DNA of 64,000 nt from Pseudarthrobacter sulfonivorans (GTDB lineage Bacteria; Actinomycetota; Actinomycetes; Actinomycetales; Micrococcaceae), in NCBI RefSeq assembly GCF_024391045.1, contig NZ_JANFCZ010000003.1:124001-188000 (forward strand), in the 5' to 3' direction. The notes below the pieces were generated by a model. The model made no database searches. It saw nothing but the letters and a program-made list of their open reading frames with translations, and was not told the DNA's origin. Below are positions 25,994 to 35,884 of the stretch, one piece after another. Positions within the stretch are counted from its first letter, which is position 1, and the number at the start of each line of letters is the position of its first letter. A program made the translations under genes and the position numbers.

Positions 25994-26031
25994 GTCCCAC
26001 ACCCGCAGTCCAACTCAACGGAGAGAACGCT

Positions 26032-27057
26032 ATGAAACACATCCGCACAGCCGTCCTGGCCGCCATCGCGGCGGGATCACTTGCCCTCACCGCCTGCGGG
26101 GGAGGCACGCCGGCCGGAGGCGCCCAGTCCGAGGGTTCCGGCGAGGCCAAGCCGGTGACCCTGATGTTGAACTGGTACCCCTACGGCGAGCACGCCGCGT
26201 TCTATTACGGGGTCCAGGAAGGCATCTTCAAGAAACACGGAATCGACCTGACCATCAAGGCGGGCCAGGGATCCACCAAGACCGTCCAGGCAACCGGCCA
26301 GGGCCAGATGGACTTTGGCTGGGCCGACACGCCGGCCCTCCTGGCCAACGTGGACAAGGGGGTCAAAGTGAAAAGCCTCGGCGTTTACCTGCAAACCACC
26401 CCGTCCGCAGTGCAGATCTTCAAGGACTCGGGCATTGAAACCGTGGCGGACCTGAAAGGCAAAACCATCGCGACCTCCGCCGGCGATGCCCCCACCGTCA
26501 CTTTCCCGCTCTTCCTGAAGGCGGCCGGCCTGGCGGAAACCGACGTCAAGCAGCAAGACCTCGACGCCGCGGGCAAGGTGGCAGCCGCCCTGTCGAACAA
26601 GGTCGACGGGCTGATCGGGTTCGCGCATGACCAGGGCCCCACCATCGCTGCCAAGAGCGGCAAGGCCATGACCTACCTGCGGTATGCCGACCAGGGCATC
26701 AACTTCTACTCCAACGGACTTATCTCCTCGGACGCTTACCTGGCCAAAAACCCCGAGCTCGCCAAGGAAATGATGGCAGCCGTCTCGGAATCGTTCACCG
26801 CGGCAATCGCCAAGCCGGAGGCGGCGGCCAAGTCGATGGAAGGCAAGGATCCCCAGGTTCCGGATCATGCGGTGGTGCTGGAGCAGTGGACGCAAACCAT
26901 CAAGCTGCTGAGCACGCCGGCAACTGCGGGCAAGAAACCGGGAACCAACGATCCCGCCGACTGGGCCGCCACCATCAAGACCCTCGCCGGAGCCGGCCTC
27001 ATCGGAGAAGGCAGCGACGCGTCCAAATACTTCGATTCGCAGTACCAGCCCAAGTGA
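26032..27057 (+). CDS. ABC transporter substrate-binding lipoprotein, NMT1/THI5-like
   Basis: 341 residues from ATG with GGAGAG upstream. Signal peptide with lipobox L-T-A-C near residue 22. The mature protein begins VTLMLNWYPYGEHAAFYYGVQEGIFKKHGIDLTI, the NMT1/THI5-like fold used to bind thiamine-pyrimidine precursors, riboflavin, aromatic or alkanesulfonate compounds; MDFGWADTPALLA and LKGKTIATSAGDAP are usual next blocks. Anchored outside the membrane, delivers ligand to the adjacent permease. Ligand unknown: no thiamine genes or TPP riboswitch are nearby. Confidence 0.88.
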   Translation: MKHIRTAVLAAIAAGSLALTACGGGTPAGGAQSEGSGEAKPVTLMLNWYPYGEHAAFYYGVQEGIFKKHGIDLTIKAGQGSTKTVQATGQGQMDFGWADTPALLANVDKGVKVKSLGVYLQTTPSAVQIFKDSGIETVADLKGKTIATSAGDAPTVTFPLFLKAAGLAETDVKQQDLDAAGKVAAALSNKVDGLIGFAHDQGPTIAAKSGKAMTYLRYADQGINFYSNGLISSDAYLAKNPELAKEMMAAVSESFTAAIAKPEAAAKSMEGKDPQVPDHAVVLEQWTQTIKLLSTPATAGKKPGTNDPADWAATIKTLAGAGLIGEGSDASKYFDSQYQPK

Positions 27058-27071
27058 AAGCTGAGGACAAC

Positions 27072-27881
27072 ATGACAGCCCTTTTGCAGGAGAAGCCGGT
27101 GACTACCACCAAGCCGGTTGTGACCATCGAGAACTTCAACATCACGTACTCCACCAAGCGCAGCCGGATGACTGCCCTCGACGGCATCAACCTAACGGTT
27201 GAACAGGGCGAATTCCTTTCCATTGCAGGGCCTTCGGGTTGCGGAAAGTCCACCCTGCTTAAGGTCGTGGCCGGCTTGACCGCAGCGACCAGCGGCCAGG
27301 CCCAACGGCGCGGCCAGCAGATCAAGGGGCCGCGCCGTGACATTGGCTACGTCTTCCAGCGGGCAGCGCTGCTCGAGTGGCGGAACGTCAGGGGAAACAT
27401 CCTGCTCCAGGCCGAAATGCGGGGCATGGACAAGGCCAAGGCGGCGCGCCGGGCCGATGAGCTGATCGAGATGACCGGCCTCGGGGGATTTGAGAAGTCC
27501 TTTCCGCATGAGCTCTCCGGCGGTATGCAGCAGCGGGTTTCGCTCTGCAGGGCCCTCCTGCACGAGCCTGACGTCCTGCTGATGGACGAACCCTTCGGCG
27601 CTCTGGACGCCCTGACCCGGGAACGCATGGACATCGAACTGCACCGGATCTGGCGGGAGACCGGCACAACCGTCATCCTGGTGACCCACTCCGTGGCCGA
27701 GGCCGCCTTCCTAGCCAACCGCGTGGTGGTCATGAGTGCGCGGCCCGGCACCATCCTGGAAACGCTTGATGTTCCTCTTGGGTCGTACCGCGACTATGCG
27801 GCCACCATGGAGGACCCGGACTTCGTCAGGGTTTCGGCACGCGTGCGCGAACTGCTGGGGGCTTCACACACAGCCGAATAG
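27072..27881 (+). CDS. ABC transporter ATP-binding protein (importer of the NMT1/THI5 or sulfonate type)
   Basis: 269 residues, ATG at 27072 with TGAGGA upstream, 14 bp behind the binding-protein gene. Walker A GPSGCGKST, Q-loop VFQRAALLEW, signature LSGGMQQRV, Walker B VLLMDEPFGALD, and switch His in LVTHSV are all intact. Groups with SsuB/TauB/ThiZ ATPases. It drives the importer whose permease gene carries the amber codon; an intact ATPase and binding protein suggest the lesion, if real, is recent. Confidence 0.92.
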   Translation: MTALLQEKPVTTTKPVVTIENFNITYSTKRSRMTALDGINLTVEQGEFLSIAGPSGCGKSTLLKVVAGLTAATSGQAQRRGQQIKGPRRDIGYVFQRAALLEWRNVRGNILLQAEMRGMDKAKAARRADELIEMTGLGGFEKSFPHELSGGMQQRVSLCRALLHEPDVLLMDEPFGALDALTRERMDIELHRIWRETGTTVILVTHSVAEAAFLANRVVVMSARPGTILETLDVPLGSYRDYAATMEDPDFVRVSARVRELLGASHTAE

Positions 27882-27917
27882 TGGATCACGGGCGCTGTCC
27901 AGGCGCCTGACCCAGAA

Positions 27918-27957
27918 GGCAGGGAGGGGAGCAGATCAGCTCCCCTCCCTGCTGCCT
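27918..27957 (+). terminator. strong terminator hairpin after the importer operon
   Basis: Arms GGCAGGGAGGGGAGC (27918-27932) and GCTCCCCTCCCTGC (27939-27952), loop AGATCA; 14 paired bases. Short TT only after the stem. Confidence 0.75.
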
Positions 27958-28002
27958 TCAGCGGCGGAAGCGCCTTGCCTGAAGCGGTCTTGAAAGGTGC
28001 GG

Positions 28003-31000
28003 CTACTCGGCGTCGCCCGCAGCGGCGCGGCGCCCGCTGACTTTGGGAATCGCACCGGTGGTCCAGTCACTGAACTCTGTGTCGACGTCGTCCGGTGCTC
28101 CGTACTCAGGATTCCCCTGCATGGCGCGGAGCAGCATTTTGCGTTCCCGCCGCCCTTCCACGAGCCGGTACAGCACGGGGACCAGCACCAGTGTCAGGGC
28201 GGTGGAGGACACCAGGCCGCCGATGACCACCACTGCAAGCGGCTGGGAGATGAAGCCGCCGCCCCCCGTCAGGCCCAGCGCCATCGGCGTCAGGGCGAAA
28301 ACGGTGGCCAGGGCAGTCATCAGGATGGGGCGCAGGCGCTGCCGCGCACCGTGGGTGATGGCGTCCGCAACGGTCATTCCGGGCAAACCGTTGCGTGGCT
28401 GCCGGTACTGGTTGATGAGGTCAATGAGCACAATGGCGTTGGTGACCACGATGCCTACCAGCATCAGCATGCCGATCAGTGAGGGCAGGCCCAGGGGCAC
28501 CCCGGTCGCCAGCAGCAGCGCAACGGCCCCGGTGGCCGCAAAGGGAACGGAGACCAGCAGGATCAGCGGCTGGATCAGGGACTTGAAGGTGGCCACCATG
28601 ATGACGTACACAATGGCAATGGCTGCCAGGAGCGCCAGGCCCAACTGACGGAACGACTCCGCCTGCTGGGTGGTGGCGCCGCCAAGTTCGGCGGTAACCC
28701 CGGCGGGCAGGCTGACCTCCGCGAGGCGCTTCTGCACCTCCGCGTTCACCGCGCCGAGGTTGGAGCCCGACGGCGTGACTGACACTTTGGCGGTCCGCTG
28801 GCCGTTGCTGGAGGTAATGGACAGGGGGACGTCCACCTGCTCCACGGAGGCGATGCTGCCAAGGGTCACAGGTCCGGCGGCGGCCGGCAACGCAATATTG
28901 CGCACCGCATCGATGCTGGCGAACCGGGTACCCTTGCCGATCTGTACCGGGAAGTCGGTGGTCTCGATCCGCACCGTGCCGGCGGGCACAGGGCTGATGG
29001 TGGCGGCCAGGACGCCGGCCACCTGCGATTCATTCAGCCCGGCTGCGGCAGTTTTGGCCCGGTTCACCTTGACCTGGACCACCGGCTGGCTGGCCGCAAG
29101 GTTGGTGGTCACCTCACTGGTCTCGGGGATGCCGGTCATGGCGTCCACCATGGCGTCGCTGGCCGTCCGAAGGTCCCCGGAGGTCGCCGCCTTGATGGTG
29201 ATGTCCACGGAAGACGACGTGCCAAAGCCGCCCTGCTGGGAGCCGACAGTAACCTTCCCGGCATCGGCAACCCCGGCCAATTTGGTGCGGACCGTTTCCT
29301 GAAGCTTTGCCTGGTTCACTTTCTCATCCGTCACCACTGTGAAGGTGGAGTTGGAGGACCCGGAGGAGGTGAGGGCGGCGAAGCCTGCCTGCGCGTTGCC
29401 GGACGTGACCTGGACGTTCTTGACGCCGTCAATGCCGCGGAGGACTTCCTCAAGCCGTACCGCCGCAGAGCTCGTATCGGCAAGGCTTGTGCCGGCGGGC
29501 AGCACCTGCCGGACGGTCATGCTGTTTTGGCCGGAATCCCCGAGGAGGTTGGTGGCCAGAAGCGGCGTCATGGCACCCGTCCCGCCAAGCACCAGGAGGG
29601 CGGCAACCAACGTCCACACGGGATGCTTCTGGGTCTTGCCCAAAATGGGGAGGTAAGCGCGCTGCAACAGGCTCTTCTGTTCCGACGCGTGCGCCTTGGC
29701 CCGGGCGGCAGCGGCGGCTTCACGGGCGGCCGCCGATCCGGGAGCGGCTACGGCCGGGCTCTTGAGGAACCAGTAGGCGAGGACGGGAACGATCGTCAAC
29801 GAGACCAGCAGGGATGCCAGCAGCGCCATGGTGACCGTCAGCGCGAAGGGACGGAACAGTTCCCCGGCGAGTTCCCCCACGAACGCAATGGGGAGGAACA
29901 CGGCCACGGTGGTCAGCGTCGAAGCGGTGATGGCACCGGCCACTTCGCGGATGGCGGTGACGATGGCGGTGACCTTGTCCTCGCCGTAGCTGAGGTGCCG
30001 CTTGATGTTCTCGATCACCACAATGGAGTCATCCACCACACGGCCGATCGCAATGGTGAGACCGCCCAAGGTCAGGATGTTCAGCGAATAGCCGGTTGCG
30101 GAGAGCCCGATGAACGTCACCAGGAGCGAAAGCGGAATGGAAACGGCCGTCACCAGGGTTGAGCGCGCAGACATCAGGAAGACCAGGATGACGGCCACGG
30201 CGAAGCCCAGGCCCAGCAGCCCCTCGGTGGTGAGGTCCTTGATGGACTTCTCGATGAACGGGGCCTGATCGAACACCGCGGTGAATTTGGCGTTGGAGCC
30301 CAGTTCCGCCTCGAGGGCCGGCAGCGAATCGTTCACGGCGTGGGAAATGCCCACCGTGTCGCCTTCGGGCTTCTTGGTGATGGACACCGCCAGCGTTTCC
30401 TGGCCGTTGGTCCGGGTGATCGAGGTGCGATCGTTGTCGCGCAGGCTCACATCCGCCACAGTGCCGATGGTTGCCCCGTTTTTGGCGCCGCCCAGCGGGA
30501 GGGACTTGATGGCGTCCAGGGAGTCCACCGGGCTGCCGATCTGCAGGGACAGGGTCTTGCCCTGGTCCTCGATGGTGCCTGCCGGGACCAGCGATCCGTT
30601 GTTCCCCAGCGCAGTCCGGATGGACTCGATGGAGGCGCCGTTGGCGGCCATGGCGTCGGGCCGCGGGAGTACTTCGATGTGCTGGCTGGCGCCGCCGGTC
30701 ACATCGGCGCCGCGGACGCCGTCGATCTTCTGGAGCCTGGGCACGGAGAGCCGCTGAAGGTCGGCGTTCAGCTCGCTCAGTGGCTTGTCGGAGGACACCG
30801 CAAGGGACACGATGGGAAAGTCGCTGATGCTGCCGGCGATGGCTTGCGGCTGGACGTCCGCCGGCAGGGACCGCTTGGCGTTGGAGATGGCGCGGTCGAT
30901 CTGGTTCCGGGCCCGGTCAAGGTTCGTCCCGTAGTTGAAGACCAGGGTGATCTGCGACGAGCCGTTGCGTGACGTGGAGGACGTGGACTCCAGGCCCTCC

Positions 31001-31224
31001 ACGCCGTTCAAGGCCGTTTCCAGGGGCGCGCTGACCTGCTTGTCCACCACTTCCGGCGAGGCGCCGGGCATGGGGGTCAGCACCGTGATCTGCGGGAACT
31101 CGATGGACGGGATGAGTTCCTGCTTCAGCGATGACATGGTGATCACGCCGAACACCGAGGCGAAGACGGTGATCAGCGCGATCAGTGCCCGGTTTGCCAG
31201 TGAAAGTTGTGCTAGCCGGAACAT
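28003..31224 (-). CDS. RND family efflux transporter (HAE1/SwrC-like)
   Basis: 1073 residues, ATG with AGGAGA upstream. N-terminal helix LANRALIALITVFASVFGVI, then a large extracytoplasmic loop, six-helix block with the proton-relay region GRVVDDSIVVIENI (usual form GxxVDDAIVVxEN: both Asp retained), a second loop and a second six-helix block (TFKSLIQPLILLVSVPFAATGA, then GIVVTNAIVLIDLINQYR). This duplicated layout is that of AcrB/SwrC-type exporters, not of mycobacterial MmpL. No membrane-fusion protein or outer-membrane gene is adjacent, as expected for a single-membrane Gram-positive; SwrC homologues export surfactants and drugs. Substrate unknown. Confidence 0.92.
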   Translation of the reverse strand: MFRLAQLSLANRALIALITVFASVFGVITMSSLKQELIPSIEFPQITVLTPMPGASPEVVDKQVSAPLETALNGVEGLESTSSTSRNGSSQITLVFNYGTNLDRARNQIDRAISNAKRSLPADVQPQAIAGSISDFPIVSLAVSSDKPLSELNADLQRLSVPRLQKIDGVRGADVTGGASQHIEVLPRPDAMAANGASIESIRTALGNNGSLVPAGTIEDQGKTLSLQIGSPVDSLDAIKSLPLGGAKNGATIGTVADVSLRDNDRTSITRTNGQETLAVSITKKPEGDTVGISHAVNDSLPALEAELGSNAKFTAVFDQAPFIEKSIKDLTTEGLLGLGFAVAVILVFLMSARSTLVTAVSIPLSLLVTFIGLSATGYSLNILTLGGLTIAIGRVVDDSIVVIENIKRHLSYGEDKVTAIVTAIREVAGAITASTLTTVAVFLPIAFVGELAGELFRPFALTVTMALLASLLVSLTIVPVLAYWFLKSPAVAAPGSAAAREAAAAARAKAHASEQKSLLQRAYLPILGKTQKHPVWTLVAALLVLGGTGAMTPLLATNLLGDSGQNSMTVRQVLPAGTSLADTSSAAVRLEEVLRGIDGVKNVQVTSGNAQAGFAALTSSGSSNSTFTVVTDEKVNQAKLQETVRTKLAGVADAGKVTVGSQQGGFGTSSSVDITIKAATSGDLRTASDAMVDAMTGIPETSEVTTNLAASQPVVQVKVNRAKTAAAGLNESQVAGVLAATISPVPAGTVRIETTDFPVQIGKGTRFASIDAVRNIALPAAAGPVTLGSIASVEQVDVPLSITSSNGQRTAKVSVTPSGSNLGAVNAEVQKRLAEVSLPAGVTAELGGATTQQAESFRQLGLALLAAIAIVYVIMVATFKSLIQPLILLVSVPFAATGAVALLLATGVPLGLPSLIGMLMLVGIVVTNAIVLIDLINQYRQPRNGLPGMTVADAITHGARQRLRPILMTALATVFALTPMALGLTGGGGFISQPLAVVVIGGLVSSTALTLVLVPVLYRLVEGRRERKMLLRAMQGNPEYGAPDDVDTEFSDWTTGAIPKVSGRRAAAGDAE

Positions 31225-31291
31225 CGCATGGTCTCCTGTGGGGGATTAACGGACTGCGGGGACCGGACCTGCCTGCCAGACCGGTGGTGCG

Positions 31292-32794
31292 TCAGTGGTT
31301 TGCGGGAACGCTTTCCAGCTGGAGTGCCTTGGCGGTGGCAACTTCGAGCTCGGCGGCGAGGTCCGGGTTTTCATCCAGCTTCACGCCGTAACCGGGCATC
31401 ATGTCCTTCAGCTTGCCCTGCCAGCCCTTGAAGTTCTTCGGGAAGGCTTTCTGCAGCAGCTCGATCATGATGGGGACAGCCGTGGACGCGCCGGGCGAGG
31501 CACCCAGGAGGGCGCCGATCGTGCCGTCGCGGCCGGCGATGACCTCGGTGCCGAACTGCAGCACGCCGCCCTTCTTCGGGTCCTTCTTGATGATCTGTAC
31601 GCGCTGGCCGGCGGTGATCAGTTCCCAGTCGCCGTCCTTGGCCTCGGGGTAGTACTCACGGAGCGCTTCGACCTTGTCGCCGTGGCGCTTGGCCACTTCC
31701 TTGACGAGGTAGGCGGTGAGGTCCATGTTGTCCTTGGCCACGGCAAGCATCGGAATGATGTTGCTGGGGCGGATGGACAGCGGCAGGTCCAGGTAGGAGC
31801 CGTTCTTCAGGAAGTTGGTGGAGAAGCCGGCGTACGGGCCGAACAGCAGTGAGCGTTTTCCGTTGACGTAACGGGTATCCAGGTGGGGAACGGACATGGG
31901 CGGGGCGCCCACGGAGGCCTGTCCGTAAACTTTGGCGCTGTGCTGGGCTGCCAACGATTCGTCGGTGCAGCGGAAGAACTGGCCGGACACGGGGAAGCCG
32001 CCATACCCCTTGCTCTCCGGAATGCCGGAAGCCTGCAGGAGGTGCAGCGCACCGCCGCCCGCACCCACAAACACAAACTTGGCGTGGATTTTCCCGTGCT
32101 CACCGGATGCCGGGTATTTCAGCGTCAGGTCCCAGCCGCCGTCGGACGCTTTGGAGATCCCGGTGACGTCGTGGCCGTAGTTGACCTCGACGCCGTTGTT
32201 GCCCAGGTAGGTGGTGAGTTCGCGGGTCAGTGCTCCGAAATCGACGTCGGTGCCCTCGGCTGCGCGGGTGGCGGCGATCTGCTGCTTGGGGTCGCGGCCC
32301 TTGACGATCAGCGGAGCCCATTTGGCGATCCGGGAGTGGTCCTCGGAGTACTCCATGCTGCGGAACAGGGTGTGGGACTTGAGCGCTTCGTAGCGGGTCT
32401 TGAGGAACTTGGTGTTGTTCTCACCGATCACAAAGCTCATGTGCGGGACGGTGTTGATGAAGCCCTTGGGTGAGCCGATCAGCTGGTTTTCGACGAGGTG
32501 GGACCAGAACTGCCGCGACAGCTGAAACTGTTCGTTGATCAGCAGGGCTTTGGCAGGGTTCACCGAGCCGTCTTTGGCTGCGGGGGAGTAGTTGAGCTCG
32601 CACAGTGCTGCGTGCCCCGTGCCGGCGTTGTTCCAGGGATCGGAGCTTTCCAGGCCGGGCTGGTCCAGGCGTTCAAACAGGGAAATGGTCCAGTTCGGCT
32701 CAAGCTGCTTGATGAACGCACCGAGGGTGGCGCTCATGATGCCGCCGCCAATCAGGACGACGTCGGCATGTTGGGTCTTTGATATGAAGGTCAC
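31292..32794 (-). CDS. mqo: malate:quinone oxidoreductase
   Basis: 500 residues, GTG start with CGGAGA upstream. FAD Rossmann motif [22 protein letters not shown], then [30 protein letters not shown], the classical Mqo block; [14 protein letters not shown] and [26 protein letters not shown] near the C-terminus confirm it. A peripheral membrane flavoenzyme oxidising malate to oxaloacetate with electrons passed to menaquinone, the main malate oxidation route in many actinobacteria. Monocistronic by spacing. Confidence 0.96.
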   Translation of the reverse strand: MTFISKTQHADVVLIGGGIMSATLGAFIKQLEPNWTISLFERLDQPGLESSDPWNNAGTGHAALCELNYSPAAKDGSVNPAKALLINEQFQLSRQFWSHLVENQLIGSPKGFINTVPHMSFVIGENNTKFLKTRYEALKSHTLFRSMEYSEDHSRIAKWAPLIVKGRDPKQQIAATRAAEGTDVDFGALTRELTTYLGNNGVEVNYGHDVTGISKASDGGWDLTLKYPASGEHGKIHAKFVFVGAGGGALHLLQASGIPESKGYGGFPVSGQFFRCTDESLAAQHSAKVYGQASVGAPPMSVPHLDTRYVNGKRSLLFGPYAGFSTNFLKNGSYLDLPLSIRPSNIIPMLAVAKDNMDLTAYLVKEVAKRHGDKVEALREYYPEAKDGDWELITAGQRVQIIKKDPKKGGVLQFGTEVIAGRDGTIGALLGASPGASTAVPIMIELLQKAFPKNFKGWQGKLKDMMPGYGVKLDENPDLAAELEVATAKALQLESVPANH

Positions 32795-32873
32795 AATCAG
32801 TCTCCGATAGCAGCGGCTCTGGCTGTCACAGAATATCCCTGCCCGGCCCTCTTACTGAAATTGGGCCCGTGCG

Positions 32874-34547
32874 TCAAGGCTTTAGCTGCACCTTCGTGAA
32901 AACTTCACTTAGCACCGGGGACGCCGGGTAGCTGCTGACACGGTCCGACAGCGCCAGCGCCGAAATAGGGAAGGCGATGGGAACTGCCGGGACGGTGGCC
33001 GCGATCTGGGCGTTGATGGTGTGATATTGGTCATCGCGTTCCTTGCCGGCAGGCAGGCCCCGCGCCCGGTTGATCTTGGAAAAGACCTGCGGGTCCTGGT
33101 AACCGAACTCACCGTTCTTTTCGCCGAAGAGCGGCCCCACGAAGTTTTCCGCATCCGAGTAGGCGCCGTTCCAGCCGAGCAGGTGCAGGGCGTGATCCCC
33201 CGGGGACTGGACTTTCTGGAGATAGCCGTCGGACCAGTCCACCGGGACGGGCTTGATGTTAAACCCGACGGCGGTCAGTTGCCTGCTGAGTTCCGCGTAG
33301 ATTTTCTCCGGCGTGGGGAGGTAGGGCCGGGTGGCGTTGAGGGGGTAGTAGAACCGCAGTTCCTCCCCGGCGTAGCCGGCTTCGGCAAGGTTGGCCTTCG
33401 CCTTGGCCGGATCGTGGCCCAGCTCGGGAGCTTCGTTGTTGAAACCGCTGATCTTGGGCGGGACGAATTGTGTGGCCTTGGCGGTGTTGTCGATGAAGAA
33501 CTTGCGGATCAGGGTGTCCTTGTCGATGGCCATCTCGACCGCCTGGCGGATCTTCAGGTTCTGCAGGATGGGGACTTCCTGGTTCATGCCCAGGTACATG
33601 ACAGAGAACGGGTCGCGCTGGACGATCTGCATGCCCCGTTTGACGAGCTGATCGAAGTTCCCGACCGTGACGGCGTCGTAACCGTCGATCTTGCCATCCA
33701 GCAGGGCCTGCAGGCGCGTCTGCGGGTGGTCGTAGGTGACGAAGTTGATGGTGGCGATCTGGCCACGCTCACCCCAGTACCCCTTGTGCGTCACCAGCCG
33801 GACGCTGGTTTCGTCCCAGGCGGCCAGGCTGAACGGCCCGGTGCCCACCGGGTTGGTGGCAAACGCCGAAACCGGGTTGCCGTTCCGGGTCTGGTTGAGG
33901 ACGTCTGCAGTGCCTGAGGTGAGCGCTGCGGGGGAGGCGATGGCAAAGGCCGGCAGGGTCAGTGCCTGAAGGAAGGCAGTGAACGGCTGGGTGAGGTCGA
34001 TCCGGACGGTGTCAGCAGTTTCGGCCGTGCAGCTCTTGAAAATGGAAAGGGCCGCGTCATCGGAATGGGCTTTGAACACGCTCTTGAAGGAGATTCCCGG
34101 AGCTTGCTTGCGCAGGTCCGCCGGGAACGCGAACCAGCGGTTGAAGTTCTGGCAGACGGCGTCGGCGTTGAATGGCGTGCCGTCGTGGAAGAACACGTCG
34201 GTCCGCAGCTTGAAGGTGTAGGTGCGGCCTTCGTTCGAGTCGGCCCATTCCGTCGCCAGCAACGGGGTGGGCTTTCCGGTGGTCTGGTCCACTCCCACCA
34301 GGCCTTCGAGGATCTGCCGTGTGATCCGGTAGCTTTCCACATCGCTGGAGAGGGCCGGGTCGAGGCCCAACGGCTGGGATGCTGTGCCGAACGTGAACGT
34401 TTCGGTGGGTTCCGATGCCGTCGCGGAAGGTGTGGCTGATGTTGACGACGGTGACGGCGACGGGGTGCCTGTGCAGGCCGTCAGGCCTAAGGCCATAAAA
34501 ACGGCGCCGGTCTTGATGACCGTTCGCCGCGATGTACTGCTGGGCAC
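32874..34547 (-). CDS. ABC transporter substrate-binding lipoprotein, family 5 (peptide type)
   Basis: 557 residues from GTG 34547 with AGGTGA upstream. Signal: TSRRTVIKTGAVFMALGLTAC, a twin-arginine-free lipobox L-T-A-C followed by a Ser/Thr/Pro linker. SBP_bac_5 domain: FTFGTASQPLGLDPALSSDVESYRITRQILEGLVGV at its start, YTFKLRTDVFFHDGTPFNADAVCQNF, FSLAAWDETSVRLVTHKGYWGE, and the later IRQAVEMAIDKDTLIRKFF block. Such proteins bind oligopeptides or nickel and deliver them to Dpp/Opp importers. No permease or ATPase gene is adjacent, so it is an orphan here. Confidence 0.9.
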   Translation of the reverse strand: MPSSTSRRTVIKTGAVFMALGLTACTGTPSPSPSSTSATPSATASEPTETFTFGTASQPLGLDPALSSDVESYRITRQILEGLVGVDQTTGKPTPLLATEWADSNEGRTYTFKLRTDVFFHDGTPFNADAVCQNFNRWFAFPADLRKQAPGISFKSVFKAHSDDAALSIFKSCTAETADTVRIDLTQPFTAFLQALTLPAFAIASPAALTSGTADVLNQTRNGNPVSAFATNPVGTGPFSLAAWDETSVRLVTHKGYWGERGQIATINFVTYDHPQTRLQALLDGKIDGYDAVTVGNFDQLVKRGMQIVQRDPFSVMYLGMNQEVPILQNLKIRQAVEMAIDKDTLIRKFFIDNTAKATQFVPPKISGFNNEAPELGHDPAKAKANLAEAGYAGEELRFYYPLNATRPYLPTPEKIYAELSRQLTAVGFNIKPVPVDWSDGYLQKVQSPGDHALHLLGWNGAYSDAENFVGPLFGEKNGEFGYQDPQVFSKINRARGLPAGKERDDQYHTINAQIAATVPAVPIAFPISALALSDRVSSYPASPVLSEVFTKVQLKP

Positions 34548-34735
34548 TCGTCTATCACCTCTGGGCTGTTCCTGGCCGGCGCCGCCAAGTGGGGGCCAGG
34601 GACATAGTCTAATTGACGGGCCTTGGTGTTCCCGGCAGCCGCATCGCTCCCGGCATGGGAGCGGCCCGTTCCTCCTCGGAACGGGCCGCTTCCTACTGCG
34701 GTGCCGGGCGTGGCCGGCGGTGGATCCCCCTTGGA

Positions 34736-35413
34736 TTACTTGGGCATCAGCACCGAGTCGACCAGGTAGACCGTGGCGTTTTTGGTCTTGACGCCGCCGC
34801 AGATGACGTTGGCGCCGTCCACCTGGAGCGCGTTGCCGCTGCCCGTCACGGTGACCGAACCGCCCTGGACGGTGGCGTGCGTGCCCGCGATCTTGTCCGG
34901 AGTGATCTGGCCGGGGACTACGTGGTAGGTGAGGATCTTGCTCAGCAGGGCGTCATCTGTCTTGAGGGTCTCGATGGTTGCCGGGTCGATCTTTGCGAAC
35001 GCGTCGTCCACCGGCGCGAAGACTGTAAATTCGCCGCCGTTGAGCGTGTCCACCAGGTTGACCTTGGGGTTCAGCTTGCCGGAGACAGCCGCGGTGAGCG
35101 TGGTCAGGATCGGGTTGTTGGAGGCGGCGACTGCCACCGGGTCAAGGGCCATGCCGGCAACTGACCCTGCGCCGGTGGGGACCTTCTCGGCGTAGCCTGC
35201 GCAGCCCGGACCCACCAGGTTTGCGGCAGGGTCCATGGCGGTTGAGCTGGCGGTCATGGACGGCGACGGGGCCATGCTGGACGTCGTCGGCGCGGCTGAC
35301 GGGGCAGCCGTGCTCGGTGCCGTCGTGGTGGATCCGCCGCATGCCGTAAGGCTCAGCAGGGCTGCAGCTGCAACGCCTGCGACGGTGAAGGTTGTGCGCT
35401 TGATTGACTGCAT
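34736..35413 (-). CDS. fasciclin domain lipoprotein
   Basis: 225 residues; AGGAGAA ribosome-binding site. Lipobox L-T-A-C near residue 25, a Ser/Thr/Ala/Pro/Met linker to about 60, then one fasciclin (FAS1) domain: [42 protein letters not shown] (H1 motif), [15 protein letters not shown] (YH motif) and [25 protein letters not shown] (H2 motif). Similar to mycobacterial MPT70/MPB83. A surface adhesion or matrix-interaction role is the usual inference. Confidence 0.93.
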   Translation of the reverse strand: MQSIKRTTFTVAGVAAAALLSLTACGGSTTTAPSTAAPSAAPTTSSMAPSPSMTASSTAMDPAANLVGPGCAGYAEKVPTGAGSVAGMALDPVAVAASNNPILTTLTAAVSGKLNPKVNLVDTLNGGEFTVFAPVDDAFAKIDPATIETLKTDDALLSKILTYHVVPGQITPDKIAGTHATVQGGSVTVTGSGNALQVDGANVICGGVKTKNATVYLVDSVLMPK

Positions 35414-35613
35414 TTCGGTTCTCCTTGTTTATTGGTTTCTGCCGATTTCTTGCCTGCCGCAGGCGTGGAGCCTGATGCGTGACCTGTTCCGACTGTCGGG
35501 CACCTGCCCTGGGCTGGTGTCTCATGGGGTATTCGGGCGGAGTTCCGGAATGGATGGGTGGAATGAAAAGACTTCTTCAATCAATGCTCGTCGTTGAGTC
35601 GCGGGGTTAAATG

Positions 35614-35647
35614 CAGAGTTCCCGGGCCGCGGGGCCCGGGAACTCTG
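35614..35647 (-). terminator. perfect hairpin behind tRNA-Leu
   Basis: Perfect 15-bp inverted repeat, arms CAGAGTTCCCGGGCC (35614-35628) and GGCCCGGGAACTCTG (35633-35647), 4-base loop, 8 bases after the tRNA 3' end on the minus strand. No T-run, so it may act as a processing or stability element as well as a terminator. Confidence 0.65.
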
Positions 35648-35655
35648 TGTATGTG

Positions 35656-35737
35656 TGCGCAAGGGGGGACTTGAACCCCCACGCCCGAAGGCACAGGAAC
35701 CTAAATCCTGCGTGTCTGCCAATTTCACCACTCGCGC
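35656..35737 (-). tRNA. tRNA-Leu (anticodon UAG)
   Basis: 82 nt. Acceptor GCGCGAG pairs with CTTGCGC (one G-U), D arm with TGGTGAAATTGGCAGA, anticodon stem CAGGA/TCCTG around loop TTTAGGT giving anticodon TAG, a long variable arm (TGCCTTCGGGCGT) typical of class II tRNAs, and T arm with GGTTCAAGTCC. Discriminator A; CCA is not encoded. Confidence 0.95.
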
Positions 35738-35884
35738 GTGGCAGCTGACGTAGTTCCTGCTCCAACCAGCGGACCGGGATGGGGACAAAACGTACGACGG
35801 CGGATGCCAGTACCCATTGTAGCGTCGGCCGGGTGCCGGTTCTGTCAGCCCCGGTGCCGTGGCGTCAGCGCAGGAAAGTCTGCG

